A stretch of 64,000 nucleotides of DNA from Pseudarthrobacter defluvii (GTDB lineage Bacteria > Actinomycetota > Actinomycetes > Actinomycetales > Micrococcaceae). The translations under genes and the position numbers were made by a program. The notes below the pieces were generated by a model, which searched no databases, was not told the origin of the DNA, and was given only the letters and a program-made list of their open reading frames with translations. Below, piece by piece: positions 27,867 through 35,381 of the stretch (positions within the stretch are counted from its first letter, which is position 1; every line of letters starts with the position of its first letter). The stretch lies in contig NZ_CP066362.1 in the NCBI RefSeq assembly GCF_030323865.1, forward strand, positions 186,001 to 250,000. Reading direction: 5' to 3'.

Positions 27867-28805
27867 ATGGATTCACTCGCTGCAGCCCCCGGAACGGGGC
27901 CCGCAACCTCCCCCCTGCCCATTCTGCGCAAGCCCCGCCCGGCCGCGCGCTTCGAAGACCTGCCCACCGGCCGGGCCCTGGTCATGGGCATCCTGAACGT
28001 CACCCCTGATTCCTTCAGCGACGGCGGAAAGCACGATACGGCGGACACCGCCATCGCCGCAGGCCTGCGGATGTTCTACGCCGGTGCGGACATCATCGAC
28101 GTCGGCGGCGAGTCCACCAGGCCGGGCGCGGATGACGTCAGCCCCGACGAAGAGCAGCGCCGGGTGCTGCCCGTGATCGAGGCCCTGGTGAAGGCCGGGG
28201 CGCTGGTCAGCGTCGACACCACCCATGCCTCCACCGCGGAAGCTGCAGTCAAGGCAGGCGCCGCCATCGTCAACGACATTTCCGGCCTGAGCATCGAGCC
28301 TGAAATGGCCGAGTTCGTGGCAGCATCCAAGGTGCCCTACGTCCTCACCCACCGGCGCGGCGACGCCCGGACCATGAACTCGCTTGCCGAGTACACCGAT
28401 GTTGCCGGGGAAGTGGTGGCGGAACTGGCAGGAGTGCGCGACAAGCTCTACGCGGCCGGTGTCAGCCAGGAACAGATCATCATCGATCCGGGCCTGGGAT
28501 TTGCCAAGAACGACGCCCAGAACTGGGAACTGCTGCAGAACCTGGACCAGCTGGACAGCCTGGGCCACAAGGTCCTGGTGGGCGCCTCCCGCAAGCGCTT
28601 CCTGGGCACCCTCCTCACCGTGGCCGGGAAAGCCGCCGCTCCCGAGGAACGGGATGGGGCTACGGCGGCCATTACGGCCATCAGCGCCTACCGCGGCGCC
28701 TGGGCCGTCCGCGTCCACGACGTCGGCTCAAGCCTTGACGCCGTCAAGGTGGCCGCGCGCATGGCGGCCGTACCTACAGCATCAGCCGTACCCAAAACGC
28801 AATAG
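27867..28805 (+). CDS. folP: dihydropteroate synthase
   Basis: 312 residues. The N-terminal extension of about 38 residues is followed by the signature GILNVTPDSFSDGG (41-54), then DVGGESTRPGA, the pterin-binding region IDPGLGFAKN and the closing GASRKRFLG. It couples hydroxymethyl-dihydropterin pyrophosphate with p-aminobenzoate and is the sulfonamide target. No unusual residue change was noticed in these motifs. It is followed 13 bp later by folB. Confidence 0.96.
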   Translation: MDSLAAAPGTGPATSPLPILRKPRPAARFEDLPTGRALVMGILNVTPDSFSDGGKHDTADTAIAAGLRMFYAGADIIDVGGESTRPGADDVSPDEEQRRVLPVIEALVKAGALVSVDTTHASTAEAAVKAGAAIVNDISGLSIEPEMAEFVAASKVPYVLTHRRGDARTMNSLAEYTDVAGEVVAELAGVRDKLYAAGVSQEQIIIDPGLGFAKNDAQNWELLQNLDQLDSLGHKVLVGASRKRFLGTLLTVAGKAAAPEERDGATAAITAISAYRGAWAVRVHDVGSSLDAVKVAARMAAVPTASAVPKTQ

Positions 28806-28818
28806 GGCCGGGGGACCC

Positions 28819-29211
28819 ATGGACAGGATTACGCTGACCGGAGTGACCGCAGTGGGTCATCACGGTGTCTTCGATTTCGAACGCCGGGAGGGCCAGCCCT
28901 TCGTGGTGGACGCGGTGCTCTACCTCGACTTCACCGAGGCGGCGCAGTCCGACGACGTCCGGGACACCGCACACTACGGTGAGGTGGCGCAGCGTATAAC
29001 CGAGTGGATCTCCGGGGAACCCCTGAACCTCATCGAGGCACTTGCGGTGCGGATCGCGGACAGCCTCCTGGCCGAATTCAAGCTCCAGGCCGTGGAGATC
29101 ACAGTCCACAAACCCCAGGCCCCCATCGAGGTTCCTTTCGGCGACGTGGCCGTCACCGTGCACAGGGAACGCGCCGGTGCAGGCCATGCCCTGTCCGGAG
29201 CCGGCACATGA
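28819..29211 (+). CDS. folB: dihydroneopterin aldolase
   Basis: 130 residues from MDRITLTGVTAVGHHGVF. It has the FolB fold landmarks: GHHGVFDFERREGQPFVVD with the catalytic-region Glu/Tyr neighbourhood, DTAHYGEVAQRI, LIEALAVRIAD, and VEITVHKPQAPI near the C-terminus. It cleaves dihydroneopterin to hydroxymethyl-dihydropterin and glycolaldehyde. It overlaps folK by ATGA, so the two are translationally coupled. Confidence 0.95.
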   Translation: MDRITLTGVTAVGHHGVFDFERREGQPFVVDAVLYLDFTEAAQSDDVRDTAHYGEVAQRITEWISGEPLNLIEALAVRIADSLLAEFKLQAVEITVHKPQAPIEVPFGDVAVTVHRERAGAGHALSGAGT

Positions 29212-29753
29212 ACGGCATCTACACCAAGGCGGTGCTCGCCCTCGGCAGCAACCTTGGTGAGCGGAACGAGACCCTGACCGAGGCCGTGGCGGACCTGGTG
29301 GATCCGCCGGAGGTTCGCCTCCTTGCCGTCTCTCCCATCGTCCAGACCAAAGCCGTGGGCGGCCCAGCCGGACAGCCTGACTTCCTGAACATGGTCATCA
29401 CCGTGGAAACCAGCCTCACCCCCATGGAGCTGCTGGAACACTGCCAGGCCGTGGAGAACAAGCACCTCCGCGTCCGCGAGGTCCACTGGGGGCCGCGGAC
29501 GCTCGACGTCGACATCATCACCTACGGGGACCTCCGCAGCGACGATCCCGCCTTGACCATCCCGCACCCGCGGGCGGCCTCCCGTGCATTCGTCCTCTAC
29601 CCCTGGTCGCTGATCGAACCGGCCGCCACCCTGGGGGGCGAAAGGATCGGCGCGTTGGCCGCCCGGGCCGATGATTTCGCCGATCTGGCACCCTTCGACG
29701 GCTTCGGCGACTTTGACGGGATGCCCACGGCCGGCGCGGTGGAGGAGCGATGA
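29208..29753 (+). CDS. folK: 2-amino-4-hydroxy-6-hydroxymethyldihydropteridine diphosphokinase
   Basis: 181 residues from MNGIYTKAVLALGSNLGER. HPPK motifs are all present: LALGSNLG, the QPDFLNMVITVET strand, WGPRTLDVDIITYG with the two Mg-binding Asp, and IPHPRAASRAFVLYP. It transfers pyrophosphate from ATP to hydroxymethyl-dihydropterin just before the FolP step. The start overlaps the folB stop and its own stop overlaps the next gene (ATGA both times). Confidence 0.95.
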   Translation: MNGIYTKAVLALGSNLGERNETLTEAVADLVDPPEVRLLAVSPIVQTKAVGGPAGQPDFLNMVITVETSLTPMELLEHCQAVENKHLRVREVHWGPRTLDVDIITYGDLRSDDPALTIPHPRAASRAFVLYPWSLIEPAATLGGERIGALAARADDFADLAPFDGFGDFDGMPTAGAVEER

Positions 29754-30295
29754 AACCCATCAACCCCCTGCGCTTGCTGCTGATCGGCGTCATCCTTGCC
29801 ATCGCGGGCTGGTCTGCGACAGTGGTCACCAGCCGCTACAGCATTGCCACGCCCGTCCTGCCCGCCACCGCCCTTGCCACCATGGGCGTCATCGTCATCA
29901 TCACGCTGATCCTGGGCATCCGGATCCTGAGGTGGCGCAACAGCCACAAGCCCAACAGCACGGCAAAGAAGACCCAGCTGGACCCCCTCCTGGCCGCCCG
30001 GACCCTGGTCCTGGCCCAGGCCTGCGCGTACGCCGGAACAGTGCTGCTCGGGTGGCACGTGGGCATTTTCCTGGACCAGCTGCGGATTTGGAGCATGCGC
30101 AGTGACCAGGGAATCACGTGGCTGGCCCTGGCCATGGCCGGCGGCGGCCTGGTGATGATCGTGGTGGGGCTCATCGTGGAACGGTTCTGCAAAATTCCAC
30201 CCGAAGACGGTGACCCCAACCTGGACGGGAAGAAGGGCCGCCCTGCCCGCGGGGAGGCCGCCGGGGAAGGCGAATATGCGTACCGAGGCGATTGA
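29750..30295 (+). CDS. DUF3180 membrane protein
   Basis: 181 residues with four predicted membrane helices: about 7-27, 38-58, 87-107 and 127-147. A soluble tail rich in Lys, Gly and Glu follows. This is the actinobacterial DUF3180 family (Rv3605c-like), always found directly after folK. It overlaps folK by ATGA. No function is established. Its fixed place in the folate operon could reflect co-regulation rather than a folate role. Confidence 0.88.
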   Translation: MKPINPLRLLLIGVILAIAGWSATVVTSRYSIATPVLPATALATMGVIVIITLILGIRILRWRNSHKPNSTAKKTQLDPLLAARTLVLAQACAYAGTVLLGWHVGIFLDQLRIWSMRSDQGITWLALAMAGGGLVMIVVGLIVERFCKIPPEDGDPNLDGKKGRPARGEAAGEGEYAYRGD

Positions 30296-30788
30296 CCCGC
30301 CGGGTATCGACTGGCAGCGGGTGTCGCCAAAATTCATAACAGTCCGCCTCGTGGAGTGGGCCTTGGCTAACCTGGCCGCAGTCCTGGTCCTGTCCGCCCC
30401 GCTGGTGTTTGTCCTCCTGGGCTGGTGGCGCTGGCCTCCGCTGTGGCTGGCCATCACCGTTCCGGCCGTCATGCTGCTGGTTGCCGTGTGGCGGCTGGTG
30501 CTCATCCCGCGGCAGGTCAGGGCCGTCGGCTACGCCGAGCGCGACGACGACCTGCTGGTCAGGAGCGGCATCTTCTTCCAGCGCACCATGGCCGTTCCCT
30601 ACGGGCGCATGCAGTACGTGGACATCGCCGTCGGCCCCGTGGAGCGTGGGCTGCGCCTGTGTACCGTGAAGCTTCATACGGCGTCGCCTGGCACCAACGC
30701 GCGCATCCCCGGCCTTCCGGCTGCTGAGGGCGCGCGGCTCCGGGAACAGCTGGCGGCCCGCGGCGAAGCCAGGCTGGCAGGACTGTGA
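30276..30788 (+). CDS. bacterial PH-domain membrane protein (YdbS-like)
   Basis: 170 residues from MRTEAIDPPGIDWQRVSPK, with GGGGAAGG upstream. It overlaps the DUF3180 end by 20 bp. Two membrane helices (about 30-50 and 55-73) precede a single bacterial PH domain (bPH2): RQVRAVGYAERDDDLLVRSGIFFQRTMAVPYGRMQYVDI is the diagnostic strand series. It pairs with the next, larger PH protein, whose GTG overlaps its TGA. The two resemble the YdbS/YdbT pair of Bacillus, membrane proteins linked to tolerance of co-produced peptides; that role is not shown here. Confidence 0.85.
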   Translation: MRTEAIDPPGIDWQRVSPKFITVRLVEWALANLAAVLVLSAPLVFVLLGWWRWPPLWLAITVPAVMLLVAVWRLVLIPRQVRAVGYAERDDDLLVRSGIFFQRTMAVPYGRMQYVDIAVGPVERGLRLCTVKLHTASPGTNARIPGLPAAEGARLREQLAARGEARLAGL

Positions 30789-32431
30789 CGGCTGACGGCC
30801 AGCAGCCCGGGCAGCCGGTCCTGCCTCCTGCGGCAGCCGGCACGGAAAGCAGCAGAACGCCCGACGGCGAATGGCTGCGTGTGCATCCCGCCTCACCTTT
30901 CGTCCGCGGCTGGGTTGCCCTGGCTGCCATCGCCTTCTTCTTTGGCAGGGACCTTTTTGAGCGGTCCCTGCAGGGGCAGCCTGTTTTCGAGGAGGGGTTT
31001 GGCCGCCGCGCGCCCTGGGTCCTGGGCGGCGGTGCCGTGGTGCTGGCCGTGGCGGTGCTGGGATTCGTCCTTACCTGGTACTTCACCAAATACCAGGTGT
31101 CCGCCGGGTATGTACGGGTCAACAGCGGGCTCCTCTACCGCCAGCACCGGCAGGCACGGCTGGACCGGGTGCAGGCGATCGACATCGTGCAGCCCCTCCT
31201 GGCGCGCATCTTTGGCCTGGCCGAACTCAAGTTCGAGGTGGCCGACGCCGGCGAGTCAGCCGTGCGGCTGGCGTACCTGAAGATCGCCGACGCCCGCCAA
31301 CTGCGCGCCACCATCCTGGCGCGCGCTTCCGGGGCCGTTGCCGGCGCCGGTTCAGGCGCGGGCTACATCCCGGGCCGCCCGCCGGGCATTGATCTGGAAG
31401 GGCCGGCCGGCCAGCAGCATCCCGCCCAGCCCGCACCCGAGGCGCCGGAGTTTACGGTACTGGCCGTGCCGCCGTCGCGCCTTATCGGATCGCTGCTGCT
31501 GAGCGAGCAAAGCTTCTTCATCGTGGTGGGGGGCGCCGCTTCGATGTTCCTCTCCGCACTGACGGACAACCGGGCCTTCTACTTTTACCTGGTGCCCGCC
31601 GCCCTTGGCCTCGCGGCCAGCTACTGGAACTTCTTCAACAAGGGGTACAACTTCATCGCCGCCATTTCGCCGGATGGCATCCGGCTGCGGTACGGTCTGC
31701 TCGACACCCAGGCGCAGACGCTTCCGCCCGGCCGGATCCAGGCGGTGAAGATTGCCCAGCCGCCGCTGTGGCGCCCGTTCGGCTGGTATCGGATTCAGGT
31801 GAATGTCGCCGGCTACGGGACATCGGGCAACGCCGTCGAAGGCAACACCCGGACCATCCTGCTGCCGGTAGGTAAATTTGCCGACGTCCTTGCCATGCTC
31901 TCGCTGGTCCTGCCCGACCCTGGCACCGACCAGCCGGAGGCGGTTTTCGCTGCCGGGCTTGGGGGCTTCGATTCCCACGGCGGCTTTGTCACCACGCCGC
32001 GGCGGGCGTGGCTGCTGGCACCCCTGGCGTGGCGGCGCAACGGCTTCGCGGCCACCGACACGGCGCTGTTGATCCGCTCCGGGCGCTGGTGGCGGGAACT
32101 GGTTGTTGTCCCGCACCAGCGGACGCAGTCGATGGCACTTCACCAAGGGCCTGTGGCGCGCCACTTCCGGGTGGCGGACCTGGTGCTGCACACCACCGCC
32201 GGGCCGGTGGCCCCACGGCTGACCCAGGCGGGGCTGGACGAGGCCCGGCAACTCTTCGACGAGCAGTCCGCACGCGCCCGGCTGGCACGGAAGCGGCAAA
32301 CCACCGAACAATGGTTGCGGCAGGTTGTCCCGTCAGTTGAACCAGTTCCGGAATGCACGCCGGCGGTGAAGCCTGGGGCTGCAGCAGAGCCCCGTACCCA
32401 TTACCAACAGGAAGGCCAGCAGCATGGCTAA
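30785..32431 (+). CDS. multi-PH-domain membrane protein (YdbT-like)
   Basis: 548 residues, GTG start within GTGA overlapping the previous gene. Three PH-like repeats, each with a VNSGLLYRQHRQARLDRVQAIDI-type strand pair, alternate with hydrophobic helices: about 37-57, 77-100, 230-275 and one near 415. A 50-residue Gly/Pro/Ala-rich linker (about 185-220) separates the first and second repeat. The last repeat contains LVVVPHQRTQSMALHQGPVARHF. This is the YdbT arrangement. The partner and ligand are unknown. Confidence 0.85.
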   Translation: MTADGQQPGQPVLPPAAAGTESSRTPDGEWLRVHPASPFVRGWVALAAIAFFFGRDLFERSLQGQPVFEEGFGRRAPWVLGGGAVVLAVAVLGFVLTWYFTKYQVSAGYVRVNSGLLYRQHRQARLDRVQAIDIVQPLLARIFGLAELKFEVADAGESAVRLAYLKIADARQLRATILARASGAVAGAGSGAGYIPGRPPGIDLEGPAGQQHPAQPAPEAPEFTVLAVPPSRLIGSLLLSEQSFFIVVGGAASMFLSALTDNRAFYFYLVPAALGLAASYWNFFNKGYNFIAAISPDGIRLRYGLLDTQAQTLPPGRIQAVKIAQPPLWRPFGWYRIQVNVAGYGTSGNAVEGNTRTILLPVGKFADVLAMLSLVLPDPGTDQPEAVFAAGLGGFDSHGGFVTTPRRAWLLAPLAWRRNGFAATDTALLIRSGRWWRELVVVPHQRTQSMALHQGPVARHFRVADLVLHTTAGPVAPRLTQAGLDEARQLFDEQSARARLARKRQTTEQWLRQVVPSVEPVPECTPAVKPGAAAEPRTHYQQEGQQHG

Positions 32432-33317
32432 GCCCGGACGCCTCGGCGTCGGAATCATCGGCGCCGGCAAGGTGGGGGCCGTCCTTGGCGCCGCGCTGCG
32501 CGCAGCCGAGCACGCCGTCGTCGGAGTGTCGGCGGTCTCCGACGCCAGCCGGGAGAGGGCCGAAACCCTGCTGCCCGGCGTGCCCATCCTGGAAGTGCAG
32601 GACATCGTGGAGCGCGCGGAACTGGTACTGCTGGCGGTGCCCGACGACGCCCTGCCCGGGTTGGTGGAAGGGCTGGCGAAGCTCGGCGCCTGGCAGCCCG
32701 GCCAGCTCGTGGCGCATACCTCCGGCCGCTTCGGCGTCGGCGTGCTCCATCCCGTCCGTGCCGCCGGCGCCGTCCCGCTGGCACTTCACCCGGCCATGAC
32801 CTTCACCGGCATGAGCCTGGACCTTACCCGGCTGCTGGACTGCACCTTCGGGGTGACGGCCGACGCGCCTATGCTGCCCATTGCCCATGCGCTGGTGGTG
32901 GAGATGGGGGCCGAACCGGTGGCCATCGCCGAGGCGGACAGGACGCTCTACCACGCAGCCCTGGCCCACGGGTCCAACCATTTGGTCACCCTGGTGGCGC
33001 AGGCGTCGCAACTGCTGCGCGAGGTGGGCGTTGAGTCGCCCGAGCGCATGCTGGGACCGCTTCTGCGGGCGACCCTGGAGAACGCACTGGCCTCGGGGGA
33101 GTCTGCGCTGACCGGTCCCGTTGCACGCGGGGATGTGGGAACGGTCCGCGCGCACGCCGAGGCGTTGCGGGAGTACGACGCCGGCGGGCACGGTGATGTG
33201 CTGGAGGCCTACCTTGCGATGGCACGCGCCACAGCCCTCCGCGCCGAAGGGCGCGGACTGCTGAAAGCCGACCAGCTGAAAGGGCTGCACGAGGCCCTCG
33301 ATCCGAAGGAGGACTGA
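32424..33317 (+). CDS. Rossmann-like / DUF2520 family protein
   Basis: 297 residues overlapping the previous gene by 8 bp. The N-terminal NAD(P)-binding fold has GVGIIGAGKVGAVLG (GxGxxG within residues 9-20), and the C-terminal helical DUF2520 domain has ALHPAMTFTG followed by ALAHGSNHLVTLVAQA. The fold resembles ketopantoate or 6-phosphogluconate dehydrogenases. The next gene, panC, starts on the base after its stop. A role in the pantothenate pathway (ketopantoate reduction) is an attractive but unproven guess. Confidence 0.85.
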   Translation: MAKPGRLGVGIIGAGKVGAVLGAALRAAEHAVVGVSAVSDASRERAETLLPGVPILEVQDIVERAELVLLAVPDDALPGLVEGLAKLGAWQPGQLVAHTSGRFGVGVLHPVRAAGAVPLALHPAMTFTGMSLDLTRLLDCTFGVTADAPMLPIAHALVVEMGAEPVAIAEADRTLYHAALAHGSNHLVTLVAQASQLLREVGVESPERMLGPLLRATLENALASGESALTGPVARGDVGTVRAHAEALREYDAGGHGDVLEAYLAMARATALRAEGRGLLKADQLKGLHEALDPKED

Positions 33318-34241
33318 ATGTCCATTCAACTCGTCACCACCGTGGCCGGCCTGCACACCGAAAGCGCCCGGCTCCTCAAGGCGAAGCAGGGGACCTCACA
33401 GGGGCTGGTGCCCACCATGGGCGCGCTCCACGAGGGACATGCTGCGCTGGCCCGCACCGCCGTCGAAAACAATGACGTTGTGGTGGCGAGCATCTTCGTC
33501 AACCCGCTTCAGTTCGGGGATGCCGCGGACCTGGACCGCTACCCGCGGACGCTTGACGCGGACCTTGCGCTGCTGGAGGAGCAGGGCGTGGACCTCGCCT
33601 TCGCGCCCTCCGTGGAGGAGGTCTACCCCGGCGGGGAGCCTCTGGTGCGGATCACCTCCGGACGCCTGGGGGAGAAGTGGGAAGGCGCCTCCCGGCCCGG
33701 CCACTTCGATGGCGCCCTGACTGTCGTTGCCAAACTGCTGCACTATGGGATGCCGGCGGCCGGCCTCCCGGCCGGATCTGCGGGCACGGCCGGCGGCAGC
33801 CTCCCCGCCTACCGGGCTTACTTCGGCCAGAAGGACGCCCAGCAGCTGGCCCTGGTCCGGCGAATGGCTGCGGACCTGAACTTCCCCGTGGAGATTGTGG
33901 GTGTGCCCACGGTCCGTGCTGACGACGGGCTGGCCTTGTCCAGCCGGAACCGCTTCCTGTCCGACGACGAGCGGGACGCCGCGCTGGTCCTGTCGAGGGC
34001 GCTGCGGCTGCTGGAAGAGCGGGCGAACGCCCACGAGCCATTGGACCTTGATTCTGCGCTGGCGATGGTTGAGTCCCAGCCCCTGGTGGAACTGGACTAC
34101 TTCGATGTGGTGGATCCGGGGACCCTTGAGCCGCTGGCGGAGAACTGCCGGGAAACTCCGTTCCGCGGCGAGGCCCTGGCACTTATCGCGGCCAAGGTGG
34201 GCCCGGTGCGGCTGATCGACAACGTCCCGCTGAGTTCCTGA
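33318..34241 (+). CDS. panC: pantothenate synthetase
   Basis: 307 residues, beginning on the base after the upstream stop. [10 protein letters not shown] (32-41) is the HIGH-like nucleotide motif; [26 protein letters not shown] and FGQKDAQQL follow, and LSSRNRFL serves as the KMSKS-like element. It condenses pantoate and beta-alanine with ATP. A Gly/Ala-rich insert of about 15 residues (around [14 protein letters not shown]) sits between [10 protein letters not shown] and [10 protein letters not shown]. panD and coaX, usual next genes in mycobacteria, are absent. Confidence 0.94.
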   Translation: MSIQLVTTVAGLHTESARLLKAKQGTSQGLVPTMGALHEGHAALARTAVENNDVVVASIFVNPLQFGDAADLDRYPRTLDADLALLEEQGVDLAFAPSVEEVYPGGEPLVRITSGRLGEKWEGASRPGHFDGALTVVAKLLHYGMPAAGLPAGSAGTAGGSLPAYRAYFGQKDAQQLALVRRMAADLNFPVEIVGVPTVRADDGLALSSRNRFLSDDERDAALVLSRALRLLEERANAHEPLDLDSALAMVESQPLVELDYFDVVDPGTLEPLAENCRETPFRGEALALIAAKVGPVRLIDNVPLSS

Positions 34242-34252
34242 CTTCCCGCCGC

Positions 34253-34519
34253 TTAGAAGTGCAACCCGTCCTCGCTGGCCATCAGCTGTTCAAGGAGTGC
34301 CTTCTCCGGCTGGCCCGGGTTACGGGCGACGCAACGGCGAAGCCGTGCCCTGGCCAGTTCTTCGGCGGGGTTGGTGTCCGCCAGCAATTCATCGATTATT
34401 TCCTGGGCCTGCCAGCGGAGGGACTCGAGGGCGAATTGCCGGATCTCGGCAGGGGTGTCACTGGACGTCCAGGGGTCCGGGGCTGACGGAACGCCCTCGA
34501 ACATCCGCTCTGCTGTCAT
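34253..34519 (-). CDS. small hypothetical helical protein
   Basis: 88 residues. ATG is preceded by AAGGAGG at good spacing. The sequence is acidic and mostly helical (EIRQFALESLRWQAQEIIDELLADTN, then EELARARLRRCVARNPGQPEKALLEQL), with no membrane segment or catalytic motif. It converges on panC and diverges from the TetR gene, with 129 bp between the two start codons. It could be controlled by that regulator, but this is only positional. Confidence 0.65.
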   Translation of the reverse strand: MTAERMFEGVPSAPDPWTSSDTPAEIRQFALESLRWQAQEIIDELLADTNPAEELARARLRRCVARNPGQPEKALLEQLMASEDGLHF

Positions 34520-34610
34520 CTGGAGCCTCCTTGCACCATTCCCAAGCGGCCGGTGGTCTGGCCTACGCGGCCTTCAAAGCACTGCGCGTAGGAAAACAGT
34601 ACAGCGGGAA

Positions 34611-34620
34611 AGACCGGTCT
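34611..34620. promoter_or_regulatory. TetR-type operator candidate
   Basis: AGACCGGTCT is a perfect 10-bp palindrome, 28 bp before the TetR start and followed by a further GTCT half-site. The core AGACC...GGTCT is like operators of the LmrA/YxaF and NemR branch of TetR regulators. The neighbouring regulator shares features of that branch, so autoregulation is likely. Confidence 0.5.
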
Positions 34621-34648
34621 GTCTGCCCCGGAGTACACTTCAATTGCA

Positions 34649-35323
34649 ATGAATCCCAATGCAGATTTTTCACCGTCTGCCGCGCCCCTCACGGCCGGGG
34701 CGGCGGTTGCTCCTGCCCACCCTACAGAGCCTGCCAACCTCACGGATCTTGCCAACCCGGCAGAGCATGCCAACCCTGCGGAGCGGATCCTTTCGGTGGC
34801 TTACGAGCTGTTTTCGCGGCGGGGGATCCGTGACGTTGGCGTCAACGAGCTCATCGAACGGTCCGGCGTAGCCAAGGCCACTTTTTACCGGCATTTCCCC
34901 TCGAAGGACTCGTTGGTGCTGGCGTTCCTCGAGCGGCGGGACCGGCAGTGGACGGTTGACGCCATCCTGACTGAGGCGCGCCGCCGGGGGAGTATGCCGG
35001 TGGAGCAGTTGCTGGCCATTTTTGACGTGTTTGGCGACTGGTTCCAGCGTGATGACTTCGAAGCCTGCTCCTTCGTCAACGTCCTGCTGGAAATGGGGCC
35101 CGCCCACCCCTTGGGCCAGGCCAGCATCGACTACTTGGCCAGAATCCGAGGACATATCCAGGCTTTGGCAGAAGAAGCCGGCCTGGTGCGTCCTGAAGAA
35201 TTTGCCCGTTCCTGCCAGATCCTGATGAAGGGCTCAATCATCTCGGCCACCGAGGGAGACCGGCTGGCCGCACAGCGAGCCCATCAGATGGCAGTCTGGC
35301 TGATCGAGCACCACAGGGGTTAG
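34649..35323 (+). CDS. TetR family transcriptional regulator (LmrA/YxaF-like)
   Basis: 224 residues. An unusual N-terminal tail of about 45 residues contains short repeats of the type LANPAE/HANPAE, then the TetR HTH: AERILSVAYELFSRRGIRDVGVNELIERSGVAKATFYRHFPSK in segments, ending YRHFPSKDSL near residue 88. The ligand domain has FEACSFVNVLLEMG and SCQILMKGSIISATEG, typical of the LmrA/YxaF/AcrR_C group. A palindrome AGACCGGTCT lies in its promoter. Target candidates are itself and the divergent 88-residue gene; no exporter is directly adjacent. Confidence 0.85.
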   Translation: MNPNADFSPSAAPLTAGAAVAPAHPTEPANLTDLANPAEHANPAERILSVAYELFSRRGIRDVGVNELIERSGVAKATFYRHFPSKDSLVLAFLERRDRQWTVDAILTEARRRGSMPVEQLLAIFDVFGDWFQRDDFEACSFVNVLLEMGPAHPLGQASIDYLARIRGHIQALAEEAGLVRPEEFARSCQILMKGSIISATEGDRLAAQRAHQMAVWLIEHHRG

Positions 35324-35381
35324 CACCACGGGCCGTAACGGCGTCGGCCCGAGCATGCCGCCGCGTGACTATGAGCCCATG

